From assembly GCA_946699065.1 (NCBI GenBank), contig CAMPDV010000379.1:237706-301705 (forward strand): 64,000 nucleotides of DNA, in the 5' to 3' direction. Position numbers and translations under genes: made by a program. Origin of the DNA: Loxodes magnus (taxonomy: Eukaryota > Ciliophora > Karyorelictea > Loxodida > Loxodidae). The notes under the pieces were generated by a model that saw only the letters and a program-made list of their open reading frames with translations, was not told the DNA's origin and did not search any database. This document shows, in pieces, positions 37,318-47,663 of this stretch (the stretch's first letter is position 1; every line of letters begins with the position of its first letter).

Positions 37318-39126
37318 ATGCTAGATAAGGTTAAGCATACTTGCTTATTACCTGGAGGTGTTAAAGCGTTAAAACCTAAAAAAAAGTCTAAAAAGAAAGA
37401 TGTTCTTAGTAGAGAAACTATTTTGAAATTAAAGGAAGAACTCAACCAAATATGAGAAGAACGTCAAATCCCTTAGTTTCATAGGAAGTACATGATACAA
37501 ATACTTGACAAACTTCCACCCATCACATCAGCACCCATTATTGCTAGAGAAATCGATGATCTTTTAAAAAATGAGAGTCCAATTACAAAAGCAAATAAGC
37601 TTGTAAACGCTAGAGAAAAAAGCCTTAAAAACCTTAAACGATTAAATTTGAAACTTTAAGAGTCCTCAGAATAAATTTTGAATGATTTGATTTAGCTACT
37701 CCAAGACTATCGGCTTCTGACAATTTAAACTGTTGAGGCAATCTAGCGTTGAAGATAGACTCTAAGTGCAGCTACATTTTAATCGCTATAGAACACAAGT
37801 TAGTTTACCTTTATTCGTAAGAATTATAATTACTTAACTAAAATAAGGAAAGATACTAAATGACTCAAATCTAGTAATTTAGGAAATATCATCAATTTTA
37901 GCGAAGATCCTGATCCATTTGTTCTGTTTCCCTAGGAGGAAGTTCCTATCTAAAAATAACTCTTTAAAAGGATTCGAGCTTGCGAAGAGATCATAATTAA
38001 AGAAGCTATTAAAGAGAGTCTTGATTTAAGCGATTTTGAAGAAACTGATCTAGAAGAGTAATAAGTCCATTTATCGGATTTAAGCGTCTAAAGTGTTGAT
38101 AAATATGAGGGATCTCCTCATTATACGAAGGATAAACTCCATTTTTCTAATTCTCCTAAGTAACGCTCAAAGGACGGAGCTCAATAGTTTGATATTGAAA
38201 TAAGTTAAAAAGCAACTCCTCAATAGAATAAAGAAAAATCCCAAAGCACTATAAAGTAGAAGGAGAACGTTGAATCCACTAGTAATTAAAGCAGTTATAA
38301 TACTGAGAAATAAGGTCCTAGTTAGGAGTAAAAAGAATAACAATAGCAAGACTAAGTACCTAAAACTTAAAATTTAGGTACAAATAATTATGAATCAGAA
38401 AGTTAGCAAATAAGCTAGACCAAGCTAGAAAATTAGAATCCAAAATAGGAATAATAAAATACTTAGGGATAAGAAACTGAGAATCATATTTAAGAGTAAA
38501 AAGTAAACTAAAATGAAATTTAGTAAGTAGAAAGCAAAAAGTAACAAATTTCTGAAAGTTTGATCTAGGAATCAAAATAAGATAAAAAAGCTGAAGAAAA
38601 AAAGGAGGAGAATAAAGAAATGAAGGTCGAGTAAGATAAAAAAATTGAGGAAGAAAGTAAATAAACAGTTAAAAATGAAGAGAATAAAAATGAATTGCCA
38701 ACAAATGTCTAAAATTAGTAAGAAAGTCAAGATAAAATCAAATTAACTGAATAAGAGAATTAAACTTAAAAGCTAGTTTAAAATTAAGACCTTAACTAGA
38801 ATCAAGCAAAAGAAGATCATAGTTCTTAATAAGAATTAAAAGAAAAATCTGAAACCTTAGAAGTTTAGCAAAGCAAGGGTTAAAACGAAAAATCATAATC
38901 AGAAGATATAAATTAAAATTAAGATCCTTAGTAAAAAGTTGTAGATTAGGAATCTTTAGCATAGAAATAAGAAATACATTAAAAAGAGAAATAAAAAGTA
39001 GAAGATTAGGAATAAATTCCTAATAATAAACACATTGAATAAAACTAAACTGCACCAAACGAAACGAAGAGTACAGTTTAAGAGGAAGAGGCAAGCAAAA
39101 CTCAGACAAAGCCTGAAAATAAGTGA
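37318..39126 (+). CDS. Protein with conserved helical head and Gln/Glu/Lys-rich tail
   Basis: 602 residues, single exon, ATG 37318 to TGA 39124. The first ~200 residues are structured: basic KPKKKSKKKD, then KYMIQILDKLPPITSAPIIA, KLVNAREKSLKNLKRLN, LQLLQDYRLLTIQTVEAIQR, a Trp coded by TGA (QRWRQTLS), NYNYLTKIRKDTKW (TGA again) and DPDPFVLFPQEE. The pattern looks like a conserved ciliate or flagellar helical domain I cannot name. From about residue 240 the protein becomes a low-complexity tail of Gln, Glu, Lys and Asn, where most Gln codons are TAA or TAG, so the standard code shows dozens of false stops. Likely a scaffold or disordered interaction protein; function unknown. Confidence 0.75.
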
Positions 39127-40054
39127 TTCAATTTTACTTTTTGAATTTAAATTGATTAAAGAATTAAAATTATACTTTCTATTATGGCTCTATTAATATC
39201 ATTAAATAATCTAGATACCTTATCCTCAAAAGTAGCATTTTTATTATGATATTAAGTTAAAAGCATAAATATGTTTAAGAGAGAAGTAATTAAATATTAT
39301 AAAGCTATTTTGAAAAAGCTTAGAAATCAAATATAGAAATGAAGTTAAAGAGCGAAGTTAAAATAAGAGAAATCTAGATTTAAATTAAACTTTGCCTAAG
39401 TAAACTAAATATCTTGATTGTATTTACTAACTAGGCAATTGTCTATATTAATACAGCTTTAGGAAAATAAAGAAACTTAATTTTTAAGAGTAATTTAATA
39501 GATATTCTTATAGAATGGAAGCAAATAATATGGTTTCCTATATAAATCGATTATAATAGCTAAAGAGCTTATTTATTGCAATTTTAGCTTAGATAAATAT
39601 TTATTTACTAGTTTAATATTTAATCACTTAGTATCTTAACTAAATGTAAGCGAGTTGGAATTATTTATTATTATTTTGACTCAAATTTATTGTTTGTACA
39701 ATTCTAAATATAAATCTTGATATGCTAAGGTATAGGATACTAGCTATCTATTATAATAGAAGTTCCTAAAATCGAAGCAGTTCTGATTAAGAGAAAATCA
39801 AATAAAATATTTAAACGAACCAATTAAATGAAAAGCTTTGAAGCTAATAATGCTATACATCTTCTTATTAATAGTAACATACGAAATTAGTCTAATTAAG
39901 TCTTACTTAAATACTTTATTTTATTATCCTTAGCTTACAAAGATTGCTAATAGCCTTGAAGCTTCTCAAAGCTATCCAGCATAATAGTAAAATCTTTATC
40001 TAGCGGGATTTAAAGTTTAGTTAGGAACTTAATTTCCCTGCCTTTAAATCAGAA
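39127..40054. other. AT-rich spacer
   Basis: Between the Gln-rich-tail gene and the glycosyltransferase pair. No gene recognised. Confidence 0.5.
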
Positions 40055-41458
40055 ATGGCTAATAAAGGGAAAATTATACAAGCTTTATGAGTATATATTT
40101 TCTTTGCTTTTTTATTGATGGTATACACTTTCATTTGACAGCACTAATCTAAACTGAAGCCTAAAATGATTAGCAATTTTCTTACATATACTCCTTTGAA
40201 CTCTAAAGCTCGCAGAATTAAGTAAAATAACTAAAGCTTAAGTAATTAAAAGCAAGAAGATAGTCCATAATTCAATTATAAGATAGAAGTATCAGATTCT
40301 TAGGATTCCAGCTTATACATAAGAGATAGGAAAGAAAAGATACTTTAAAGATTTGACCAGAATTATGAAAAAGAACTATCATTCTCCTGAACATGGTCAG
40401 AGGTATTAAAATACTATAAATTTTCGTTTAAGAAGCCTTTGATCACTACTTTTAGTAACGATAGTGAAGTTACTCTACTTATCACTACTTGTAATAGACC
40501 TTTCTTCCTTAAACTAACTTTAGCCTCATTTTTCCAAGTTAATAGTTATCCTTTAAGATAATTAATCATCATAGATGATTCTAAAAATATAACAGAGTAG
40601 TAGATACTAGACTGCTGTGTACCCTAGCCATATTAATAATACACTAAAGTAATATTGAACAATCCTAATATTGGGTAGTTACGAAGCATGGACAGAGGAT
40701 ATAGGAGCGCTTTAACTTAGTTTATTTATGATACTTAAGACGATTATCTTTTCTTCAAGGATCTATTATTAAAGCCTGCTGTTGAAGCAATGAAAAGAAA
40801 TTAGAATATAATAGCTGCAAAGAATTTCTAAAGCTTGTATTTATGGCCTTATAATCAGAATAACATGAAGTATGTCTCTTATGGATTGTAGATACACAGA
40901 CCTTAAAAGATATGAAACTGAACATACTACGAAATTAGGAACTTGCAAGGGTTTCGATGATTCGGATTTAACTTCTCACCAGCTTTGAATAATAAACTAC
41001 ATTGAGAAAAACTAGGTGGCTACGAAAAGTATGCAAATGATAACTAAATGGAAAAGTATGTAGGATCTTACCCTGTAAGAATAGAAATAAAATTAAGCAG
41101 GTATTTTTATGAGCAGCATAAATATGCTATTCAATTCGAAGGAGGAGATTCGAGCTGCCATCTAGGACATAAAATGAGAGTTAATTACAAGACAGGGAAA
41201 GCTCGCAATGATTTGAATGGAACTTTCTCAGATACTTAACAGATTAATTTATTTCAGATAACCTTTTCTATCTCTTGCTTATAAAATACATCAATCAATA
41301 TACTTAAAATGCTAAAGTCTCTTATTTAATTATTTAGGATATGTACTTAAATAAATGGCTTGGATAAAACTAGCAAGTTAAATATTGCTAACTTACATAG
41401 TTTCCTAGACTGTCTGATTGTTATATGTATTAACCTAGAAAAATTAGAAGCAAAATGA
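40055..41458 (+). CDS. Type II membrane glycosyltransferase-like protein, copy 1
   Basis: Starts at ATG 40055 (MANKGKIIQALWVYIFFAFL): a short cytosolic end and one signal-anchor helix, with two TGA-coded Trp. After a Gln/Ser-rich stem comes a GT-A type domain: LLITTCNRPFFLKLTLASFF, LRQLIIIDDSKN, NIGQLRSMDRGYRSA, and TQDDYLFFKD, whose Asp pair could hold a metal-sugar nucleotide. Then LWPYN, WNWTYYEI (both W before T/N are TGA), FRWFGFNF and a C-terminal GGDSSCHLGHKMRVN. This fits a family 2-like glycosyltransferase of Golgi or ER; the substrate is unknown. The listed end is the first in-frame TGA, but it overlaps the next gene by 104 bp, so the true 3' end (perhaps after an unseen intron, near 41240) is unresolved. 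Confidence 0.75.
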
Positions 41459-42623
41459 ACTCTAATTATAAGTTAACTTTAGGAGTAATCTTTCTTTATC
41501 AAATTAGCACTTTAACTAGTAGGATTAAGAAAGACAATAAGACAATAAAAATTAGGTTTAAGATTAGAAAAGTGAAGTTAGATATGGTGTTAGGCCTGAA
41601 AAAATACCAAGAAATTAAGTACACAGAATTATCAAAAGATTGTAAAACTAATTTGATGAGAAATAATCATCTTAACGAACATGAAACGAAGTATTATAGT
41701 ACTACAACTTTAGCTATAATAAACCATTTATTACTACTTTTAGTAACGATAGTGAAGTTACTCTACTTGTTACTACTTGTAATAGACCTCAATTTCTTAA
41801 AATAACATTGGCTTCCTTTTTCTAGGTCAATACTTGTCCGTTGTATTAATTAATAATCATAGATGATTCGAAAGATATAACAGCCAAGTAGATATTAGCA
41901 TGCTGTGTTCCTTAGAAGTATCATAATTATACGAGAGTTAAGATAAATAAGCACAAGCTAGGATAATTAAGAAGCATGGATAAAGGATATAGAGTTAGCA
42001 AAACTTAGTTTCTATATATCACTTAAGATGATTATCTGTTTTTTAAGGACCCATTAATATATCCTGCTGTTGGTGTAATGAAAGAAAATTCAGACGTTGT
42101 TCAAGTAAGAAACTTGAATAATTTACTTCTATGACCTTATAACCAAGTTAAAGCAGAAATAGTTTCCTTAGGCATGCTAGTTAATGATCCTAGAACGTAT
42201 TAAAATTGAACCTACTATATTCTTTGGAATATCAGAGGCTAAAGATGATATGGATTTAATTTTGACCCATCCCTAAATAGCTTAAAACACTGATAGTAAC
42301 TCGAAAGTTATGAACATTTCGGTAAAAAAATGAACTTATAGAATAAAGTAATAACCAAGCCAATAACAATTGAAAGAGTACTGAGCAAATACTATTACGA
42401 TTAGAATAAGATAGTTATTTAATTTGAAAATGGAGATGCTACTTGTCATCTTGGATATCTCAATAGGGTTAACACGAAAACAGGTGAAGTTCTATAGAAT
42501 CAGAATAAAACTAATGGTATTAAGTTATTTTGACATAAGCGTATATTGGTTATTTTGTTTGAGTCTCAATCTTCATATGAATTTAATTTTAAAATTGAAA
42601 CTGTTCTACAGCTAGCTATTTGA
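41355..42623 (+). CDS. Type II membrane glycosyltransferase-like protein, copy 2
   Basis: Tandem paralog of the previous gene, 422 residues, ATG 41355 to TGA 42621. The signal anchor reads MAWIKLASQILLTYIVSQTV, with TGA-coded Trp next. The stem is Gln/Asn/Lys-rich. The catalytic-like domain repeats all blocks of copy 1: PFITTFSNDSEVTLLVTTC, LIIIDDSKD, LGQLRSMDKGYRV, TQDDYLFFKD, LLWPYN, NWTYYI, QRWYGFNF and GDATCHLGYLNRVN. Where copy 1 has TGG (TWSEV at 40394, LWPYN at 40844), copy 2 has TGA (41682, 42132). The gene begins about 115 bp after the last conserved residue of copy 1. The start was fixed by the hydrophobic anchor; a standard-code frame in the same region (41455-41805) is not coding. 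Confidence 0.8.
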
Positions 42624-43783
42624 CAACTAATCTAGTAAATCGCTTCCATTAAATATATTTCCCTTTGACTTGCTTATTTGCTTATATCTTACCTTTGAAA
42701 TTGAGTATATATTAATTTGTTAATAAATAAGCATAAAAATGTTAATTTTTACTTTAAAGTTTGATGGCAAAAAGATAAAATGGGATATTAATTTTTAGCT
42801 ATACATGAATTAATTTTTCCTTTGATAAACTCTGCTGCTAATATTAATAATCCAGACTAAGATTGTAGAGTATAAATATCCTAGATAATATCTAAAGTGA
42901 TAATCATAATTATAGTGCTTTTACTAGTACTTTGCTTATTTTAAGTATGCAAATCTAGGCTTTAATTTTATTAAATTATCCTTAGCAATATATTTGCTTA
43001 GAATTACTATCCAGTCTCCTTTCTACCCAAACTTACTCTTTCTAGTATTGAAATAATGTTTATTAAGCTAAATTTTATAAAGTAAAAGAAGTACTTCAAG
43101 ATAGATAAATAGATCTACTAGCCTTTTGTATTCTAATAATGAAAAGCGAAATAAATAAAAGCAAAGTGAAGTTCTAACTAAATAAGAATCTAATCAAATA
43201 TCCTTATTCCTAACCCTAAAATATTATCCCTTTTATAACACAGAAACAGAGAAAATCTCTCATCAAGGAAACTTATATGCTTATTATACGGAATCAGACT
43301 TTAAGTTAGACCACATTAGTATAAAACTGGTATAAATAAAGCAGAAGGGCTTTAAGAAGCTAAAGAAAGAATTAGTTAAAACTGAGGAAAGAAACTATCA
43401 TTTCTATACAATAAAGTTCTTCTCTATAAAATAATACTTATTATCAGCTTTAAGCTTTCTTTTAAAATAAATTATAAGCAAAATCCCATAACTAATTAGT
43501 CAATGCTTAAACAAACATCACTACAACTATTAAGCAATAATTAGCTTAAGCATATAGATAAAGCTATACAATTAAGCCTTTATTTACTTTAAGGTAAAAG
43601 CAAGAGAGTCTCACACTAGCATTAATCTAAGTCTCATTTACTGTGTTAGTATACTATAATTATGTTGTTCATTAAATATTTACACATTAACTAACTAACT
43701 ATTAGAGAATGGGCGACTAGAATATCAGTTCTTTTGTAACTTATTTTAGAATAAGAATATTAGCAATAACTAATAAAAGCATT
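42624..43783. other. AT-rich spacer
   Basis: Between the glycosyltransferase pair and the ubiquitin-like gene. A frame from 43140 onward is open for over 300 codons into the ubiquitin-like gene, but most of it has no protein character. Confidence 0.45.
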
Positions 43784-44119
43784 ATGATTATAATAGCTGT
43801 CTCTTTAATTATTTATATTGTAATTTAACTTAAATTTTCTAATTCTCTATTTTTTATAATCAGCCTAACTTTATTCGTGAGAGGACTTAGTGGCCATACA
43901 ATTACGCTAGGAGCAGAGCATCAAATCACAGTGCAAACAACTGTATCTCAGCTCAAGGATATTGTCTCGAGATAGCTAAAAATAGAAAAAGCAAGTCTGA
44001 TTCTCATCTTTCAATCAAAATAGCTATAGGATGACTTAAAGTTGTATGACTATAACATCGAAAGTAACAGTACTATTTTCTGCGTCTTTAAAGTAATAGG
44101 AGGAAAGCAAGGGTATTGA
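43784..44119 (+). CDS. Divergent ubiquitin-like protein with Gly-Gly and a 4-residue tail
   Basis: The last 80 codons align along their whole length with ubiquitin: LFVRGLSGHTITLG (ubiquitin IFVKTLTGKTITLE), a helix SQLKDIVSRQL, LILIFQSKQLQDD (ubiquitin RLIFAGKQLEDG), KLYDYNIESNSTI, and a last strand ending in VIGG. Positions matching ubiquitin Leu8, Ile44, Lys48, Val70 and the terminal Gly75-Gly76 are kept; Arg72 is Lys and Arg74 is Ile. Four residues, KQGY, follow before TGA 44117, so a protease would have to expose the Gly-Gly. The upstream ATG at 43784 adds a hydrophobic stretch of about 30 residues; that part may be 5' noncoding, or contain a short intron, so the true N-terminus is uncertain. 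Confidence 0.75.
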
Positions 44120-44529
44120 ATGAATATACTAATTAATTGAATTATTTTAATAATATATAAGTATATAAGTATTTAGCTTCCTAAAGCTATTCTTAATACT
44201 TCTTTATTTATTTTAAGATAATCCAAGCTATTTAATCCTAACTACTCTTAATATCTAATTATAAAAACACTTTTAGTTGCTAAAAGCTTTGAAATTAGTT
44301 ATTGTAAGCAACAGCTAGATCATTAAGATTGATAATTACAATAATTTGAATCTACTAAATCCCTTTTATTTGATTATGGTAGGTATATGTTGTTATTTAA
44401 GGTTTGGGAGAAAAAGTTGAATCGTCTAGATTATTTAGTTTGCTAGGATGTTACACGAAATTGAATAAGCACTTACTAGGAAGATTATTTCCGTCTATAA
44501 ACTGAGAATTGACTCTTATAATTTCTAAT
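44120..44529. other. Spacer, possibly part of the next weak frame
   Basis: The frame of the next entry stays open upstream (a TGA at 44499-44501 would read Trp in FPSINWEL), but nothing certain can be called here. Confidence 0.35.
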
Positions 44530-44889
44530 ATGAACTCAGTTAATGCCATATTGATATCTAATCAAGTACAATTTTGTATATATGACTAAGATTTTGAAGA
44601 AATAGAGCACACTTTGAGATGTCTTGACTATAGAAATTTGCTTTATGAATTTTAAAGGTATAAGTTACTTTTGGGAAAAGATTAGAAGAAAGTAATTTTA
44701 TATGATTAGATTATATGAACTTCTCAAGAACTTAACTCTATAAGTAATAATTAGTAAAAGTGTTTCATAAGGAATATTGAAGAGAAGATTAGAAATGTTC
44801 ATTAAATTGCTCAAATGGAAAGGAAGAAATTTAAGAAGAATATATTTAAGCTAATTTGGAAGATTAATTTGGATAAGAAGCTTGATTGA
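44530..44889 (+). pseudogene. Possible kinesin-motor C-terminal remnant
   Basis: A 119-residue frame, ATG 44530 to TGA 44887. Just upstream in the same frame are YTKLNKHLLGRLF and WELTLIISNMN, and inside it QDFEEIEHTLRCLDYRNLL. In order these resemble the end of a kinesin motor domain (the SKLT..L..LGG, T.MI...SP and ET..TLRYA segments), followed by a charged neck-like helix (IAQMERKKFKKNIFKL). No ATP-binding P-loop or switch motifs are found upstream. I regard it as a fragment or very divergent relic; chance similarity cannot be excluded. Confidence 0.3.
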
Positions 44890-45420
44890 AGTTTAATTAA
44901 AACAAAAGCTTTATTTAAACCTAATTTTCATATTACATTCAACTAACTATGTAATTACGCTCCAATACCCATAAGATTGAAACTTTTATATCTATTACTA
45001 TCATTATTATTTGCTAGAATGCATATAAAATAAAACTATATAAGAATCTTAACTTTCAATAGAAATATGTCCATAATAACTTTTGCTTATACTCTTTAAA
45101 TAATGTAGCAAAGCTATTGACTAATATTATTAAAAAATACTCTAATGAAATATCAGCCTTATATAATAAACTCATTTTTAAGATAGTAGAGAGTATAGTA
45201 TGTCTTATTAAAATTAGCTACAGTCTTCAATTTTTATAATCCCTTCATAGATTCCTTCGTTAAACTACACAACCTAAATTTTAGAAGGATCAGGCTTTAA
45301 GCAGCATAAGTAAAGAGCTAATATATTTTCTCTCACCAAACTAAAATAAGCCACAAATAGCTTCAAATTCTATTTATAAATATCAAAAGCAATTGAAGTT
45401 TTTATCTTTACTAACCTAAA

Positions 45421-45972
45421 ATGGAAAAATTGGTAAATATTTAGGTAGGAAATTATAATCTAGATAAGTTGTAAGTTAATATAAGAACATGCAATGCGCT
45501 TTACGACAAATTGTCTTTACATAGAATGTAAATCATTTCAAAAGGCTAACTAGAAATATGATTGATATGGGTTTCATATTTAAATCGCTTTCTCAATAAT
45601 TAGATGAACATTAGTATTATTTCTAAGGAATTGTATTATGCTAACATTTAAGATTTGCCTATTTATATTATCTTGGATAGAAGCCAGAAATTGTAGAAGC
45701 ATCGTATAATCGAAAATGCTTCAACATAAAAGATTAAAATTAATTGCTTTTTACTAAATTTAAATTCCTTTCTAATTGCTATTCTTTTTTAATGGAGGCT
45801 CATTCAGAGCTTCTAAGTTGTAACTATATTAAAAGCAAAAGATCTTAGTGGTCTGCCAATAATGCTTTTCTATTTTTTGTTCAATAACTTACCTGAAATT
45901 AGTAATAATAATTAAACCCACTGCAAAATTAAAGTACTCCAATGCTTTTAAAATTTATAAAATTAGATCTGA
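45421..45972 (+). CDS. Hypothetical frame of 183 residues
   Basis: ATG 45421 to TGA 45970, one internal TGA (LEIWLIWVS). Composition is plausible for protein (for example KLVNIQVGNYNLDKL and DLPIYIILDRSQKL) but no domain is recognised. TGA-only stopping makes such lengths common by chance here, so confidence is low. Confidence 0.25.
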
Positions 45973-46376
45973 TCTAATAAGCATTTTTATACATTTAACC
46001 ATAAAATCAATTTTTATTTAACATACGATAATTTATGCTTTCTAGCTCCTCGTATAATGATATCAGTATCTCAGTATCTCAGTCTCTTTGTCTAATGATC
46101 TTATTCAGTGAGCATTTACAGTAAGAAAGTACAAATTTCTTCTGATAAACTAAACTAGAGATTATCTTAAAAAGGTATTGACTAACTAAATAAGCTTTTA
46201 ACAGCTAATAAAGAACTCCTTAAATTTATAGACTATTTTCATTCTTATTTATTACAACTAAGACTTATTGCTATGAAAGAATGTGCATGTATATGCATGC
46301 AATAAGCTAAAAGTAAAGTATTTAATGTGCTAACATAGATAAAAGAGAGTTTAATGATAGATAATTTTATATTAAT
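45973..46376. other. Spacer with a short tandem repeat
   Basis: Contains about three imperfect copies of CAGTATCT around 46063-46085. Otherwise AT-rich and featureless; it is the upstream region of the PPT1-like gene. Confidence 0.5.
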
Positions 46377-47233
46377 ATGAGAGTTATTTTATTATTTGCA
46401 ATCCTCATTCTTTCTCTTGGAGGCACTCCTATCGCTTTCTTCCATGGAATGGGAGATTAGTGCTCTAATCCTGGCTTTACTTGAATAGTTTCTTATGTAG
46501 GTGGAGAACTGGATGCTACTCTAAGTGCGTTGAGATCGGAAATGGAGCTATGTCTTCTTTATTTATGAATTTCTAGAAATAAGCTGAAGAAGCATGCATT
46601 AATCTATTAAATGACTCAGTATTTAATAGTTCAGCTTCAATAAATGTTGTAGGCTTTTCCTAAGGATCTTTGATTGCAAGATATATTGCTTAGAAATGTA
46701 AACAAATTAAAGTGAAAACTTGGATAAGCATTGGAGGACCTAATTAAGGAGTTAGAAAATTCCTCACTGTAGTCAAGGAATTTTTTGCAATGCTTTCAAC
46801 TGGTTCTCAGGCAAAATGGTATACACAGGACTTGTATAATAAAACTTTGGTCCTGCTGGATATTACCGTTCGTTAAAATCTTAGTAAAAATACTTGAACA
46901 GCTCAGTATTTCTACCTTACTTAAATAACGAAAACCCTAGTTTACGAGATTCTGAAGCAAAAGAACGATTTTCAAGCATTGAAAGAGCTGTTCTTTGGAA
47001 ATTTGCAGAAGATACAATGATTATTCCAAGAGAAAGTGAATGGTTTGGATATTATAAGGATGAAACATATGATGAAGTAATTTCCTTCAACTAAACATAA
47101 CTATACACTGAAGATTGGATTGGAGTCCCTACATTAAGCTAAAAAAGTAGAGTTAATTTGTGTGAAAGGAAATAATCTTCAATTTGGTTACGAAGATATT
47201 GATTCATACCTGATTCCCTATGTTCAAGATTGA
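46377..47233 (+). CDS. PPT1: Palmitoyl-protein thioesterase-like protein (frame break, catalytic His not found)
   Basis: Starts MRVILLFAILILSLGG, a signal peptide, then FFHGMGDQCSNPG, the classic PPT oxyanion/HGMGD segment. The nucleophile elbow GFSQGS and SIGGPNQGV follow, then NSSVFLPYLNNENP, a TMIIPRESEWFGYY block matching the PPT1 DSEWFGFY region, LYTEDWIGVPTL and the end YEDIDSYLIPYVQD. PPT1 removes palmitate from proteins in lysosomes. Two introns (29 and 22 nt) fit. At 46841-46844 an A run of four breaks the frame; five would repair it. The His expected in the DHLQL-type end segment is Asn here (NNLQFGY). Either a decaying gene, a pseudoenzyme, or an assembly error plus divergence. Confidence 0.8.
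46497..46525 (+). other. 29-nt intron in the PPT1-like gene
   Basis: Donor GTAGGT, acceptor CTAAG. Removal at a codon boundary joins TWIVSY to CVEIGNG, matching the family order HGMGD...EIGNG. Without it the two conserved blocks are in different frames. Confidence 0.65.
47147..47168 (+). other. 22-nt intron candidate in the PPT1-like gene
   Basis: GTAGAG donor, GAAAG acceptor, phase 1. It joins TLSQK to RNNLQFGYED. An alternative is a one-base indel in the run that would leave the coding sequence continuous, so the intron is only a candidate. Confidence 0.4.
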
Positions 47234-47663
47234 CATCCTATTTTAGTTTCCTTTGTATAGTGGTTTTTGTGTTTTAAAAGTTTTTAATTAGCATGACTCT
47301 ATAAGGTAACAGTGTAAAACTAAGCAATACACTATCTTAAAATAAATCTTTATATGTTTAACTCAAAGTGGTAGTAGTTTAAAGTGAAAGGAAAAGTAAT
47401 TTTGACACCAGTATTTAAATCAGCTATAGATAGGTTAAAATTATAAAGTAGATTGGTTCAATATCACATTTAATGAATAGTAGGTAAATTACCCTTAGTA
47501 TGGTTCATTATAAAAGAATAAAGCAGTATTCTATTGGTTAATTTATACTATTATCAGATAAATATTTGAGTGATCCAATACTATTCAATTCCTTCATCTA
47601 AAGGTTAATAATTTCTGGTCAAAGACATTTTAAAGGATATTCTAATTTAAAAATCATCTCAAT
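47234..47663. other. AT-rich spacer
   Basis: Between PPT1-like and UBA1, both plus strand; should contain the UBA1 promoter. No motif recognised. Confidence 0.55.

Noticed and set aside
38167..38575. Two Phe/Leu-rich minus-strand frames that look like membrane proteins
   Set aside because: They are antisense to the Gln/Glu/Lys-rich tail of the plus-strand gene; the complement of such codons reads as Phe/Leu.
41455..41805. A 116-codon standard-code frame
   Set aside because: It overlaps copy 2 of the glycosyltransferase in another frame; the real frame, read with the reassigned code, aligns with copy 1 (WNEV, YNKPFITTFSNDSEV).
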